Positions 43,632-56,156 of a DNA stretch of 64,000 bases are shown here, piece after piece. Origin of the DNA: Acidobacteriota bacterium (lineage in GTDB: Bacteria > Acidobacteriota > Thermoanaerobaculia > UBA5066). The notes under the pieces are model-generated. The model searched no databases and was not told the origin of the DNA. It saw nothing but the letters and a program-made list of their open reading frames with translations. Position 1 is the first letter of the stretch. Each line of letters opens with the position of its first letter. The position numbers were made by a program, and so were the translations under genes. The stretch lies in assembly GCA_008363385.1 (NCBI GenBank), contig RHKY01000032.1, positions 1 to 64,000 of the forward strand, given 5' to 3'.

Positions 43632-45020
43632 ATGAAGCTCGGCTTCCACGGCGCGGCGCGGACGGTCACCGGCTCGAAGTACCTCCTGACGTACGGGCGG
43701 TACCGGCTCCTGGTCGACTGCGGCCTCTTCCAGGGCAGCTACGAGATGCACCAGCGGAACTGGAGCCCCACCCCGTTCGAGCCGGAGCAGGTGAACGACG
43801 TCCTCTTCACCCACGCCCACATCGACCACACGGGCTTCTTCCCGCGCCTGTCGGCCCGGGGGTTCCACGGCCGGGGGCTCTCCTCGGCCCCGACAAAGGG
43901 GCTCCTCGGCGTCGTCCTGCCGGACTCCGGCAGGCTCCAGGAGGAAGAGGCCAACTTCCTCAACAAGAAGAAGGCCTCCCGGCACGAGGTGGCCCTCCCC
44001 CTCTACACCGAGTCCGAGGCCCGGGACGCGCTGAAGCGCCTGTCGCGGATCGAGTTCTCCCAGCCGTCGGCCCTCCACGAGGGGCTCTCGGTCACGCTGA
44101 GGCGAGCCGGGCACATCCTGGGCGCCGCCTTCGTCGAGGTCCGGTACAAGGACGGGAAGGGGGAGCGGACCTCCCTCGTCTTCTCGGGCGACATGGGGCG
44201 GCGCGGCATCCCGATCCTCATGGACCCCGAGCCGCTCCCCGCGGCCGACTGGATCGTCATGGAGTCGACGTACGGCGACCGCCTCCACGAGAAGGCCGAC
44301 GTCAAGGAGCAGCTGCGGCTCGCCCTCGTCGAGGCGATCCGGAAGGAGGGGATGATCCTGATCCCCGCCTTCGCCGTGGGCCGGACCCAGGAGGTCCTCT
44401 ACCACCTCCACGAGCTGCGCGAGGAGGGCGCCCTGCCTCGGGTCCCCGTCTACGTCGACAGCCCGATGGCCAGCTCCGTGGTCGACCTCTACTGCCGCTA
44501 CCGCTCCGAGCACGACCTGGAGATGCAGGAGCAGGTCGAGAGCGGCGACTCCCCGCTCGTCGACCCCGCCTTCCAGGTCTGCAAGACCCGGGACGAGTCC
44601 AAGCAGCTCAACCGCGAGCGGGGGCCGGCCATCGTCATCTCCGCCTCGGGGATGGCCTCGGGCGGGCGGATCCTCCACCACCTCCTCCAGCGGCTCCCGG
44701 ACCCGTCGACCACCGTCCTCTTCGTCGGCTACCAGGCCGAGGGGACCCTCGGCCGCAAGCTCGTCGACGGCGAGACCGAGGTGAAGGTCCTCGGGGAGCA
44801 GGTCGACGTGAAGGCGACGGTCAAGCTCCTGCCGGCCCTCTCGGCCCACGCCGACGCCGACGAGCTGATGGAGTGGCTGAGGACGGCCCCGAAGGCGCCG
44901 AAGGGCGTCTTCCTCACGCACGGCGAGCCGCCGGCGCAGGAGGCCCTCGCCGCGCGGATCCGGGCCGAGCTGGGTTACACCGTCCACGTCCCGGAGCCGG
45001 ACGAGGTGGTGGACCTCTGA
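43632..45020 (+). CDS. Beta-CASP metallo-beta-lactamase-fold RNA nuclease
   Basis: 462 residues; AGGAGG precedes the ATG. MKLGFHGAARTVTGSKYLL, THAHIDHTG (metal motif, about 60-66), GHILGAAFVEV, FSGDMGRRG and ESTYGDR belong to the MBL core; IPAFAVGRTQEVLY, SASGMASGGRILHHL and FVGYQAEGTLGR to the beta-CASP insertion; ALSAHADADEL is the final His motif. This is the family of CPSF73-like RNA exonucleases and endonucleases. Its stop overlaps the next gene's putative CTG. Confidence 0.93.
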   Translation: MKLGFHGAARTVTGSKYLLTYGRYRLLVDCGLFQGSYEMHQRNWSPTPFEPEQVNDVLFTHAHIDHTGFFPRLSARGFHGRGLSSAPTKGLLGVVLPDSGRLQEEEANFLNKKKASRHEVALPLYTESEARDALKRLSRIEFSQPSALHEGLSVTLRRAGHILGAAFVEVRYKDGKGERTSLVFSGDMGRRGIPILMDPEPLPAADWIVMESTYGDRLHEKADVKEQLRLALVEAIRKEGMILIPAFAVGRTQEVLYHLHELREEGALPRVPVYVDSPMASSVVDLYCRYRSEHDLEMQEQVESGDSPLVDPAFQVCKTRDESKQLNRERGPAIVISASGMASGGRILHHLLQRLPDPSTTVLFVGYQAEGTLGRKLVDGETEVKVLGEQVDVKATVKLLPALSAHADADELMEWLRTAPKAPKGVFLTHGEPPAQEALAARIRAELGYTVHVPEPDEVVDL

Positions 45021-46300
45021 GGCGGGACGGCTTCCACGAAGCGTCCCGGAAGCTGGCGCTGGTCCGCGTCGTCCTCGTCCGGGCCTTCCGCGGCTTCACC
45101 GACGCCCGGGGGCTCGACCTGGCCGCGGGGCTGGCCTACTCGTCCCTCCTGACCTTCATCCCGCTCTCGGCGGCGGTCACGGTCCTCCTCTCGGCCCTCT
45201 CCGGCGGCCGGGGGACCGCCTTCTACCGGCTCGTCCGCTTCTTCCTCCCGGGAGCCTCGCCCGAGGTCCTCCTCGGCGTCGAGGCGCTGGCCGACCGGGC
45301 GCTGACCTTCTCCGGCGTGGCGACGGGTTTCCTGCTGATCGCCTCCCTCCGGGTCTTCTTCCTCGTCGAGGGGGCCGTCAACGCCCTCTGGGGAACCGTC
45401 CAGCTGCGGTCGCTCCTGCGCCGGACGGGCCTGGCCGCGCTCGTCGTCCTCGTCGGCCCCGTCGGGGCCGGCGCCGCGATGACGCTCGTCCTGGGGAGCG
45501 GGATGCCGATCACCGTCTTCCACCTCGACGGGCTCCTCGTCTCGGTCCTCCTCTTCACCTTCCTCTACAAGGCCGTCCCCTCGGCCCACGTCCGGTGGGG
45601 GCCGGCGCTCGTGGCCGGGCTCCTGGCCGGCTGCGGCATGACGCTCCTGCGCAAGTCGCTCACCGCGAGCGTCGTCGCCCTGGCGGGAGTCCAGCAGCTC
45701 TACGGGCCGATCAGCGCGATCGTCGTCTTCGTCGTGGCGGCCGGGCTCTCGTGGACCCTCCTCCTGTTCGGGGTCTCGCTGGCCCACGCCGTTCAGTTCC
45801 GGGACGAGCTCCTCGCCCACGCCGAGCCGCCCCGGCAGGCCCCGACGCCGGGGCCGCTCGAGGAGGCGGTCTCGCTCCTCCTCGTCCTGGCCGCCGCCTG
45901 GCGGAGGAAGGCGCCGGCCGTCACGCTCTCGGAGCTGTCGCGGGAGACCGGCGTCCCCGAGTCGGACGCTCGCGCGCGCCTGCGGAAGGCCGTCGCAGCG
46001 GGGCTGGCCCGCCTGGACGGGGAGAGCGACTACCGGCTCTCCCGCCCGCCCGAGACGATCTCGCTCTACACCGTCGCCCGGGCCGTCGGCGAGGTCGCCC
46101 CGCGCGAGGTGCCCTGCGGGGACGACGAGACCTCGGCGAGCCTGAGGCGGCTCTACCTCCGCGCCGACCGCGAGGAGCGAGGCGTCCTGCAGGGGATCAG
46201 CCTTCGCGACCTCCTGGAACCCCCGGGCGGCCCCCGCGCCGAGTCCCCTCGCCCCGCGCCGCCCCGGGAGGCGCCCTCCGGGGTCCGCGGCCCCGTTTGA
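45017..46300 (+). CDS. YihY/BrkB-family membrane protein with C-terminal winged-helix-like domain, probable CTG start
   Basis: About 427 residues. The first ATG in frame is deep inside a transmembrane segment and no GTG or TTG fits; CTG 45017 in a CTGA overlap with the nuclease stop, with GAGGTGG eight bases upstream, is the best start. Residues about 20-270 hold six helices typical of BrkB (GLDLAAGLAYSSLLTFIPL, RVFFLVEGAVNALWG, LLFTFLYKAVPSAHVRWG, QLYGPISAIVVFVV). A cytosolic tail (about 285-425) has a winged-helix-like segment (VTLSELSRETGVPESDARAR). Its function is unknown (often called an inner-membrane protein or putative RNase BN, a name now rejected). Confidence 0.8.
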   Translation: MRRDGFHEASRKLALVRVVLVRAFRGFTDARGLDLAAGLAYSSLLTFIPLSAAVTVLLSALSGGRGTAFYRLVRFFLPGASPEVLLGVEALADRALTFSGVATGFLLIASLRVFFLVEGAVNALWGTVQLRSLLRRTGLAALVVLVGPVGAGAAMTLVLGSGMPITVFHLDGLLVSVLLFTFLYKAVPSAHVRWGPALVAGLLAGCGMTLLRKSLTASVVALAGVQQLYGPISAIVVFVVAAGLSWTLLLFGVSLAHAVQFRDELLAHAEPPRQAPTPGPLEEAVSLLLVLAAAWRRKAPAVTLSELSRETGVPESDARARLRKAVAAGLARLDGESDYRLSRPPETISLYTVARAVGEVAPREVPCGDDETSASLRRLYLRADREERGVLQGISLRDLLEPPGGPRAESPRPAPPREAPSGVRGPV

Positions 46301-46339
46301 CGAACCGCCCTCCAGCGGCTAGTCTCCGCGGTCCCGGGT

Positions 46340-46415
46340 GGGGCCGTAGCTCAGCTGGGAGAGCGCTAGAATCGCACTCTAGAGGTCGGGAGTTCGATCC
46401 TCCTCGGCTCCACCA
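46340..46415 (+). tRNA. tRNA-Ala (anticodon CGC)
   Basis: 76 bases with encoded CCA. The acceptor stem has the G3-U70 pair that identifies tRNA-Ala, discriminator A, anticodon loop ATCGCAC, D loop AGCTCAGCTGGGAGAGC and T loop GTTCGAT. Confidence 0.95.
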
Positions 46416-46433
46416 TTGATTCAGAACGATTTA

Positions 46434-46463
46434 GCGCCCCGATCCGGGGCGCTTCCGTTTTCC
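46434..46463 (+). terminator. Terminator downstream of tRNA-Ala
   Basis: 8-bp stem GCGCCCCG / CGGGGCGC, loop ATC, followed by TTCCGTTTTCC. Confidence 0.75.
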
Positions 46464-46535
46464 GGCGGGTTCCGTCGCGGATCCGGTTGCGCGAACCGTA
46501 CCCGGCCGCGAACGGGCTCCGGAAGCGAGGGTAAG

Positions 46536-47303
46536 TCAGCCCCTCACGAAGTAGACGGCCGAGACGGCGACGCCGATCGTCACGACGACCCACCGCAGCG
46601 TCGAGGGCTTCACCCGTCCCGCGAGCTTCCCGCCGAGGACCCCTCCGACGAGCGCCCCGGCGGCCATGACGACCGCCGTCGGCCAGACGACCTGGCCGGA
46701 GAAGAGGAAGAAGACGGCCGCAGCCACGTTGACCGCGAAGGCCACCGCCTGCTTCAGGGCGTTCAGCCGCGTCAGCGAGTCGTGCGCCGTCAGCCCGAGC
46801 GCGGAGAGGACGATCACGCTCAGCCCCGCGCCGAAGTAGCCGCCGTAGACCGAGGCGAGCCCGACGGGGAGGAAGGTCCACCGCTCGAGGCCCGCGGGCG
46901 AGGCCTCGCCGCCCGCCCGGCGCGCCAGCCACGCTCGGACCGGGTCCTGGACCGCGAGGAGCCCCGAGGCGAGGAGGATCAGGAACGGGACGAGGTCCCG
47001 GAAGAGCTTCTCCCCCGTCTGCAGGAGGAGCACCCCGCCGAGGACCCCGCCGAGGACGCTGGCCGGGAGGACCGACCTCAGGCGCCGCCCCTGCCCCCGG
47101 AGGTCTCCCCGCTGCGCGAGCGTCCCGCCGAGGTAGCCGGGACACAGCGCCACCGTGTTCGTCACGTTCGCGCCGACGGCGGGGACGCCCAGCGCGACCA
47201 GCACCGGGAAGGTGATCAGCGTCCCGCCGCCCGCCAGCGCGTTGACGGCCCCGGCGGCGACCGCGGCGATGCCGGCGAGGAGGAGCTGCAGAGGGGCGTC
47301 CAT
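46536..47303 (-). CDS. TSUP/TauE-SafE family permease
   Basis: 255 residues from ATG 47303. [20 protein letters not shown] and [18 protein letters not shown] are the N-terminal TSUP signature, repeated in [37 protein letters not shown] in the second half. About eight membrane helices. Family members export sulfite, sulfoacetate or related organosulfur anions; substrate here is not determined. Confidence 0.88.
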   Translation of the reverse strand: MDAPLQLLLAGIAAVAAGAVNALAGGGTLITFPVLVALGVPAVGANVTNTVALCPGYLGGTLAQRGDLRGQGRRLRSVLPASVLGGVLGGVLLLQTGEKLFRDLVPFLILLASGLLAVQDPVRAWLARRAGGEASPAGLERWTFLPVGLASVYGGYFGAGLSVIVLSALGLTAHDSLTRLNALKQAVAFAVNVAAAVFFLFSGQVVWPTAVVMAAGALVGGVLGGKLAGRVKPSTLRWVVVTIGVAVSAVYFVRG

Positions 47304-47364
47304 CGCGCCGGGCGCACCGTACCAGAGAGCCCGGGTCCCGGGGTAGACTCGCGCGACGTCAGCA

Positions 47365-47889
47365 ATGCTCCTCTGCATCCTCCTCCTGCAGGTCGCGGGC
47401 GCCACGCCCGTCCCGGCCCCGGCGAAGCCGGCCGTGCCGCCCGTCCCGACGCCGATCGCCCGCGGGCCGCGCACGCTCTCCGAGTACGCGCGGGAGAGGC
47501 GCCTCTCCGGCTCGACGTCGTCCGGCGGGAGCTTCTCGGTCGCCTCGACCACGGCGCCCGTTCCGGAGGCTTCCCGCGTCCCGGCGCCGTCCGCAGAGGC
47601 CTCCGCGGCGGCCCGCGCCGCCCAGAAGCGGATGGACAAGGCCGTCCGCGCCGGGAAGAAGCTGGACGAGAACCCCCGGAAGAACGGGTCGCGGCGAGAC
47701 GCGGCGCGGGTCGAGTGGGACGCGGCCCACGAGGAGTGCCGGAGGACGCCGGGGTGCCGCCCGGTGCCGCGCGACGACGGCGCCCGGAAGTGGCTGAAGA
47801 CGGACGAGGAGATCCTCGACGACTACGCCCGCGAGAACGGGATGACCCGCGGGACGGGCCGCGCCGAGACGGCGAAGCGGCGGCAGTAG
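47365..47889 (+). CDS. Small secreted hypothetical protein
   Basis: 174 residues. A short signal-like start ([13 protein letters not shown]) is followed by a Pro/Ala/Ser-rich linker and a C-terminal helical, Lys/Arg-rich region with one Cys pair ([10 protein letters not shown]). No recognised domain. Weak ribosome site. It is divergent from the TSUP permease. Confidence 0.5.
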   Translation: MLLCILLLQVAGATPVPAPAKPAVPPVPTPIARGPRTLSEYARERRLSGSTSSGGSFSVASTTAPVPEASRVPAPSAEASAAARAAQKRMDKAVRAGKKLDENPRKNGSRRDAARVEWDAAHEECRRTPGCRPVPRDDGARKWLKTDEEILDDYARENGMTRGTGRAETAKRRQ

Positions 47890-47955
47890 GCGGACGGCCG
47901 CCGCCGGCCGGACGTCCCGCTTGACGGCGTCCGGTCGCGTGATCAGAGTGGGGCG

Positions 47956-48315
47956 ATGGAGCTGCCCGAGGGGTTCGAGAAGCTCGAGGCCGAGGTCTAC
48001 CGCAAGGACGACGTCCTGATCGTCGTCTCCGACGCGCTGCCCGGCCCGCTCGCCATCCGCCTCGTCGCCACGCCGGAGGAGGCGTGGGGCCCGCCGCCCG
48101 ACGGCTTCGAGTGGACCGGCGAGGAGCGCCCCCCGAGGAAGGGCGAGTGGTTCTGGAGCGAGATCCGCGGGCAGGTCGTCCAGGCGATCAAGGACGAGAC
48201 CGGCACGAACCAGTTCGGCGAGCCGACCGGCGGCCGCCGGATCCTGCGGCCCGTCCCGCCCCCCGACAAGCCCGAGCGCCCCCGCTTCCGGATCGTCAGG
48301 GACGACGAGGGGTAG
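47956..48315 (+). CDS. Hypothetical cytosolic protein
   Basis: 119 residues, ATG with GTGGGG upstream. Begins MELPEGFEKLEAEVYRKDD, then beta-rich GPLAIRLVATPEE and FWSEIRGQVVQAIKDETGT, and a Pro-rich basic tail. No signal peptide, no known family. It lies 66 bases after the secreted gene and is convergent with fadA. Confidence 0.6.
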   Translation: MELPEGFEKLEAEVYRKDDVLIVVSDALPGPLAIRLVATPEEAWGPPPDGFEWTGEERPPRKGEWFWSEIRGQVVQAIKDETGTNQFGEPTGGRRILRPVPPPDKPERPRFRIVRDDEG

Positions 48316-48398
48316 GGCCGAGGACGGGGCGCTCGGCCCGGGGCGAGGCCGGTGACCTGCGACCTCGAGATCGAGCCCACGCGGCTCCCGTGACGGAA

Positions 48399-48431
48399 GG
48401 GCCCCCGCGGCGCGCGACGCCGCGGGGGCCC
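48399..48431. terminator. Bidirectional terminator hairpin between convergent genes
   Basis: Perfect 14-bp GC stem (48399-48412 with 48418-48431), loop CGCGA, no long T-run; it separates the hypothetical gene (+) from fadA (-). Confidence 0.65.
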
Positions 48432-48454
48432 GAGGGTTCCCGGTGGGAGGGCGG

Positions 48455-51769
<3,315 letters not shown>

Positions 51770-51773
<4 letters not shown>

Positions 51774-52867
51774 CCGGACTCTCTCCTCGTCGGGCAAGTC
51801 GCGGGGGGCCCTCCCCCGCCGGGATCATAGTCCGCGGCGTGCGCGGCGGCGCGGAGGCCTGCCACGACGCCCAGGGCCGGAACGGCCAGGCAGACGAGGA
51901 ACGTCAGCGCCGCGGCGAGCGCCAGGTCGAGGTGGAACGCCTGCGCCACCTTCACGAGGTCGTTCTCTCCGGTGATGGCGACGGTCAGGTACTCGTTCCG
52001 GGCGGCGGCGTCGAAGGCGACCCCGAAGAAGAGCTTCACGTTCCGCGCCCAGAGGTACGCCCCGAGGAACCCGTAGACCGGGAGCTCCCAGTCCGAGACG
52101 AGTCCCCTCCTCTGTGCCCGGAAGAGGAAGACGGCCGCCACGAGCGCCTCCGCCGCGTGCCCCGCGAGGTTGATCGCCTGGACGTGCAGCGGCGTGAACG
52201 CCACGACCGGGTAGAGCCCCGCGACGGCGAAGGCCGCGGCGCGCACCCCTCGGACCGAGCGGAGCCGGAAGGCCGCGTAGAGGAGCGCGGCCCAGATCAG
52301 GCCGGCCAGGAGGCGGCTCTGGTCGAACGTGAGCGTCAGGATGACGGCCGGGACCGCGAAGCGGCCGAAGAGCCAGGAGACGAAGGTGTGCCCGAGCTCG
52401 TGGACGAAGAAGCTGATCCCCTCCCCCAGGATCCGGAACGGCAGGAACCAGCCGAGGAGGACGGCCGGGAGGGCTCCCGCGAGGAGGGGCCTCAGAGGCG
52501 GCGGGATCCGGCGGAGGAGCGCCGCCGCTCCCCGCGGCCTCGCGGCGTCCGGCGCGCGGACGCCCGCCGGCGCGGGTGCCGGGCGGGCCTGGGGCGGCGC
52601 GCCCGCGGGCTCCTCGCCCGGGTACTCGTCGAGGGACCGGATCACGTTCCGGTCGTCCCAGGGGCGCAGGACGTAACGGAAGCCTCCCTGCGGCCGCGCC
52701 TCGGCCCCGACGACCTCGAACACCTGCCCGTCCCACCGGACGGCGCTCCCCGTGCGCGCGCCGCCCGCCTCGCGGGGCGCCCAGGGCCTCCCGAGCCGCG
52801 TCAGGAGGACGACGTCGCCCCCTTCGGTCGTCTCGACCCGGTCGCGTCCCTGCGGGGTGGGCGCCAC
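51770..52867 (-). CDS. Multipass membrane protein with HELGH zinc-protease-like motif
   Basis: 365 residues, GTG start. An N-terminal soluble beta-rich part (about 1-90) is followed by about eight membrane helices. The sequence [20 protein letters not shown] has the HExxH zinc site of membrane-embedded (M50-like) proteases; a second conserved Asp/Asn motif of site-2 proteases is not obvious, so activity is uncertain. It overlaps fadB (ATGA) and is therefore co-translated with the beta-oxidation genes. Confidence 0.65.
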
Positions 52868-52969
52868 GGCGCCAGTCTAGCCGCCCGGCTCCCGGCCCGA
52901 CGCCTCCGGCCTCGCGTCCGTAGAATCTCCCGGCAGCCGGCCCCCGGCCGGCGGCCCCAAGGAGCGTGA

Positions 52970-53443
52970 ATGCACCCTGTCGCCCGGCTCCGTTGCCTCG
53001 TCCTCCTGCTGCCGGTCCTCCTCCCGGCCGCCTCGCTCGCCCAGCGGACGAGCGAGGGAGCCGTCGTCAAGAGCGAGAAGGCCCCCGTCTTCAGCATCGT
53101 CTCGCCGGAGCAGGTCTCCTACACGCTCTCGCGCGGCGACGCCGTCGCCGGGATGACCGAGGACTTCCCGAACCCCACGCGGTGGGTCTTCGAGGCGTCG
53201 GGGAGCCGCGTCCGCGTGGCGTACTTCCGGAGCGACATGCCCGGGAAGTTCGTCTCTGGCTGGATGGAGGCGAGGGACCTCTCTCCGTTCGTCGTGGACG
53301 GGAGCTGCGACCCGGGCGGCGCGCCGTTCGCGATGAAGGACGGCAAGCACTCCTGGAACCGCTGCTTCGAGAAGGCGCGCGACGAGCGCCTGGCCGCGCT
53401 CCGGCGCGAGTGGGAGAAGGCGCCCGCCCCGAAGGCCCCCTAG
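52970..53443 (+). CDS. Secreted hypothetical protein
   Basis: 157 residues. Signal peptide MHPVARLRCLVLLLPVLLP with cleavage near SLAQ. The mature part is beta-rich (RWVFEASGSRVRVAYFRSDM) with two Cys (GSCDPG, NRCFEK). Its stop codon TAG is inside the first unit of a 17-base tandem repeat. No known domain. Confidence 0.65.
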   Translation: MHPVARLRCLVLLLPVLLPAASLAQRTSEGAVVKSEKAPVFSIVSPEQVSYTLSRGDAVAGMTEDFPNPTRWVFEASGSRVRVAYFRSDMPGKFVSGWMEARDLSPFVVDGSCDPGGAPFAMKDGKHSWNRCFEKARDERLAALRREWEKAPAPKAP

Positions 53444-53484
53444 CCCCGAAGGCCCCCCAGCCCCGAAGGCCCCCCAGCCCCGGA
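53427..53484 (+). repeat. 17-bp tandem repeat across a stop codon
   Basis: Three full units CCCCGAAGGCCCCCYAG (53427-53443, 53444-53460, 53461-53477) plus part of a fourth. The first unit ends in TAG, the stop of the upstream gene; the others end in CAG. Confidence 0.85.
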
Positions 53485-53540
53485 GGCGGCCGGCCCGCGG
53501 GCGCCGGGGGAGCCCGCGAGGCGGGCTCCCCCGGAGAGGG

Positions 53541-53899
53541 TCAGTGCTTGCCGGGGGCCAGCGGGACGCCCCGCCGCTCGTGGGTGACGTAGGCCTCGAT
53601 CGCCACGAGGTCGGGGTCGTTCAGGGCGAGGGGCTTTCCCTGCAGCGGCTGCTGCAGGCACCAGTTGATCATCTCCCGGAGCGTGGCGACCCGGCCCAGC
53701 TGCTGCTGGAACTTCGGGTAGGTCTCCGGGTGCGTGTTGGCCGCGTTCGGGTGGCACTGGGCGCAGGCCACCCCGTTCGTCCCGCCTTCTCCCAGCGCTC
53801 GAGGTCCTTCTTCGTGAACTCGTCCGTGCGCGCGGGGGCCCCGATCACGACGACCAGGACGACCGCCACGAGGGCGCAGAGGGCCGTGTTCCTGGACAT
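53541..53899 (-). pseudogene. c-type cytochrome gene with a -1 frameshift (SoxA/TsdA-like)
   Basis: Frame 1 from ATG 53899 gives a signal peptide and DEFTKKDLERWEK, then derails near 53785. In the next frame the sequence continues as VACAQCHPNAANTHPETYPKF (heme motif CAQCH) to HERRGVPLAPGKH, ending at 53541. A single missing base in a G-rich run (GAGAAGGCGGG) restores a continuous cytochrome of about 119 residues resembling the C-terminal domain of SoxA/thiosulfate dehydrogenases (MINWCLQQP). Either an assembly error or a real lesion. It lies downstream of the phosphoesterase and di-heme peroxidase. Confidence 0.75.
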
Positions 53900-53916
53900 C
53901 CGTCTCCTCCTTCTCC

Positions 53917-54993
53917 TCAGTAGTGCGTTTGCGGCGGGACCTGCCGGGCCGGGTCCTGGAACGCGCCGTCCACGGGGTGCCCCTTGGCCGGGTCGAAGGC
54001 GACCTTGCGGTTCGTGTTGTTGTAGAGGTTGTACTCCATCGCCACGCGCCCGCTCCCGAGGTCGACGAACTGCCAGCCGGTGGCGTCCCTCTCGAAGAAC
54101 GGGTCGGCCCGGTTCATCGGGACGGTCAGCTTCGGCAGGAGGTGCTGCGCCTGGGCGTAGCTCTGCGGGTAGGGCCAGGGCCAGGCGGTCGCCATGACGG
54201 CGTTGAAGGCGATGTTGCCGATCTGGTTGTACTGGATCTGGTGGACGTGCCCGTAGATGACGTTGACCGTGTCGAAGGGCGCGAGCAGCGCCTGGACCTC
54301 CTCGGCGTCGTCGGTCCAGAAGTTCCACCCCTTGTAGATCTTCTGGAGCGGCGAGTGCGAGAAGACGACGAGCGGCGTCTTCCGGTCGACCTTCTCGAGG
54401 TCCTTCCTCAGCCACTCCCGCTGCGCGGCGCCCACCATGAAGGGCGACCCGTTGGGGTTGTCGAGCCCCGCCATCTCCAGCATCCGCTGCTCGGGCGTGG
54501 GCCAGCGCCTGTGGGTCCACTCGTCGTCCGTCAGGATGCTGTTCAGGACGACGAAGTGGACGCCCTTGTGGTCCCAGCTGTACCAGTGGGGGCCGTAGAG
54601 CTTCGACCAGTACTCGCCGAGGTCGAGGTAGTAGTCGTGCTCGCCCATCACGCAATAGGTCTTGTAGCTCAGCTTGGCGAGCATCTCGGCGCCGTGGTCC
54701 AGCTCGGGCTTCGTCCCCAGCTGCGCGAGGTCGCCCCCGAAGACGACGAAGTCGGGCTTCGGGTCGAGGAGGTTCGCCTCTGCGACCGCCCGGATCAGCC
54801 CGCGGTCCCAGTTCCTCACGAAGCTGGTCCCGGAGACGTGCTGGATGTGGGCGTCGGAGATGTAGGCGAAGCGGAAGCTCTTCTGGGGCTCCGCGTGGGC
54901 CAGCTCGACGAGCGAGAGCGGGACCGTCGAGGAGAGGGCGAGGGTCCCCGCGCCCTTCAGGAAGTCGCGGCGGCTCGGGCGGAAGGCGTCCAT
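53917..54993 (-). CDS. Tat-exported metallophosphoesterase
   Basis: 358 residues. Tat signal SRRDFLKGAGTLAL. Calcineurin-like motifs in order: SDAHIQ, GGDLAQLG, GEHDYYL (in place of GNHD), FSHSPL and YGHVHQ; a complete two-metal site. The closing region (NNTNRKVAFDPAKG) is unusual. It sits 4 bases after the di-heme peroxidase gene, suggesting a periplasmic unit. Substrate unknown. Confidence 0.85.
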   Translation of the reverse strand: MDAFRPSRRDFLKGAGTLALSSTVPLSLVELAHAEPQKSFRFAYISDAHIQHVSGTSFVRNWDRGLIRAVAEANLLDPKPDFVVFGGDLAQLGTKPELDHGAEMLAKLSYKTYCVMGEHDYYLDLGEYWSKLYGPHWYSWDHKGVHFVVLNSILTDDEWTHRRWPTPEQRMLEMAGLDNPNGSPFMVGAAQREWLRKDLEKVDRKTPLVVFSHSPLQKIYKGWNFWTDDAEEVQALLAPFDTVNVIYGHVHQIQYNQIGNIAFNAVMATAWPWPYPQSYAQAQHLLPKLTVPMNRADPFFERDATGWQFVDLGSGRVAMEYNLYNNTNRKVAFDPAKGHPVDGAFQDPARQVPPQTHY

Positions 54994-54997
54994 CTCG

Positions 54998-56152
54998 TCA
55001 CCTCCCCTTCCCCGCCGACGCCTGGGCGAGAGGCGCGTGCTCGGGGCTCGTCAGCGCCTCCAGGAAGGCGGTCAGGTCGTCGACCTCGGCCTCGGTCAGG
55101 TCCAGGGGCCGGATCCCGCCGCTCAGGAAGTCGTTCACCGCGTCCCCCTTGTTGGTGACGCCGCCGTTGTTGTAGTGGACGACGACCTCGCGCAGGGTCT
55201 TGATGCTGCCGTCGTGCATGAAGGGCGCCGTCACCGCGACGTTCCGGAGCGTCGGGGTCTTGAACGAGCCGAGGTCGTCGAAGCCCCGGCTGACCGCGAA
55301 GCGGCCCAGCTCGGAGGTCCTCTTGTCCGTGAGGACCTTCACGTCCACCTCGGAGAGCGTCGCCTTGGCCTTCAGGAACTCGCCGGCGAGCGCCGGGACG
55401 TCCTTCTGGATCGCGTTGATGCCGACCCCGACGTTGTGGAACCGGCTGTCGGTGAAGACGGCCTGCGTCTGCTCGACCAGGTGGCACGAGACGCAGCGCC
55501 CCTTGTTGACGAAGAGGTCGAAACCCCTCACCTGGGCCGGCGTCAGGGCGTTCTTGTCGCCCTTGAAGTAGTACCGGTCGAACGGGGAGTCGCCGGAGAC
55601 CGCCGTCCGCTCGAACGCCGCGATGGCCCGGGTCACCTCGGTCATCGTGACGTCCTTCCCCTTCTTGCCGAACACCTTCTGGAAGGCGTCCCGGTAGGCC
55701 GGGTCGGACCGGACGATCTTCAGGATCGGCTCGTGGCTGGGGAGCCCCATCTCGACGGGGTTCGTGAAGGGGTGCAGGGCCTGGTCCTCGAGGTCGGGCG
55801 AGCGGCCGTCCCAGAACTGCGTGGCCATGTACGCGGCGTTCACGACGGTGGGCGCGTTGCGCGTCCCGGTCAGCTTCTTGATCCCCTCGGAGACCGCCAG
55901 CGGGCTGTCGGTGAAGGCCTTCTTCGGGTCGTGGCAGTTGGCGCAGGCCACGTCCCCGGTCGAGCTGAAGCGCTTGTCCTCGAACAGCTTCTTCCCCAGC
56001 GCGACCTTCTCGGGCGTCTGGGGGTTCTCGGCCGGGACGGGGACCGGGGGAAGGCCGAGGGGCGGAGACGAGCCCGTCGCGGCAGCCGCGAAAACCCCCG
56101 CGCTGCCGAGAAGGCCGAGGGCGAAAGCCCGTGCGATGGGAGACCGGCGCAT
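54998..56152 (-). CDS. Di-heme cytochrome c peroxidase (CcpA/MauG family)
   Basis: 384 residues from ATG 56152 with GGAGG six bases upstream. Signal peptide (AFALGLLGSAGVFAA). Heme motifs CANCH (about 71) and CVSCH (about 217); FSSTGDVACANCHDPKKAF, GTRNAPTVVNAAY, FWDGRSPDLEDQA, FKTPTLRNVAVTAPFMHDGS are family motifs. It reduces hydrogen peroxide in the periplasm or acts as a MauG-like oxidase. Co-directional with the Fur-type gene just upstream (4-base gap). Confidence 0.93.
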   Translation of the reverse strand: MRRSPIARAFALGLLGSAGVFAAAATGSSPPLGLPPVPVPAENPQTPEKVALGKKLFEDKRFSSTGDVACANCHDPKKAFTDSPLAVSEGIKKLTGTRNAPTVVNAAYMATQFWDGRSPDLEDQALHPFTNPVEMGLPSHEPILKIVRSDPAYRDAFQKVFGKKGKDVTMTEVTRAIAAFERTAVSGDSPFDRYYFKGDKNALTPAQVRGFDLFVNKGRCVSCHLVEQTQAVFTDSRFHNVGVGINAIQKDVPALAGEFLKAKATLSEVDVKVLTDKRTSELGRFAVSRGFDDLGSFKTPTLRNVAVTAPFMHDGSIKTLREVVVHYNNGGVTNKGDAVNDFLSGGIRPLDLTEAEVDDLTAFLEALTSPEHAPLAQASAGKGR

Positions 56153-56156
56153 TCGT

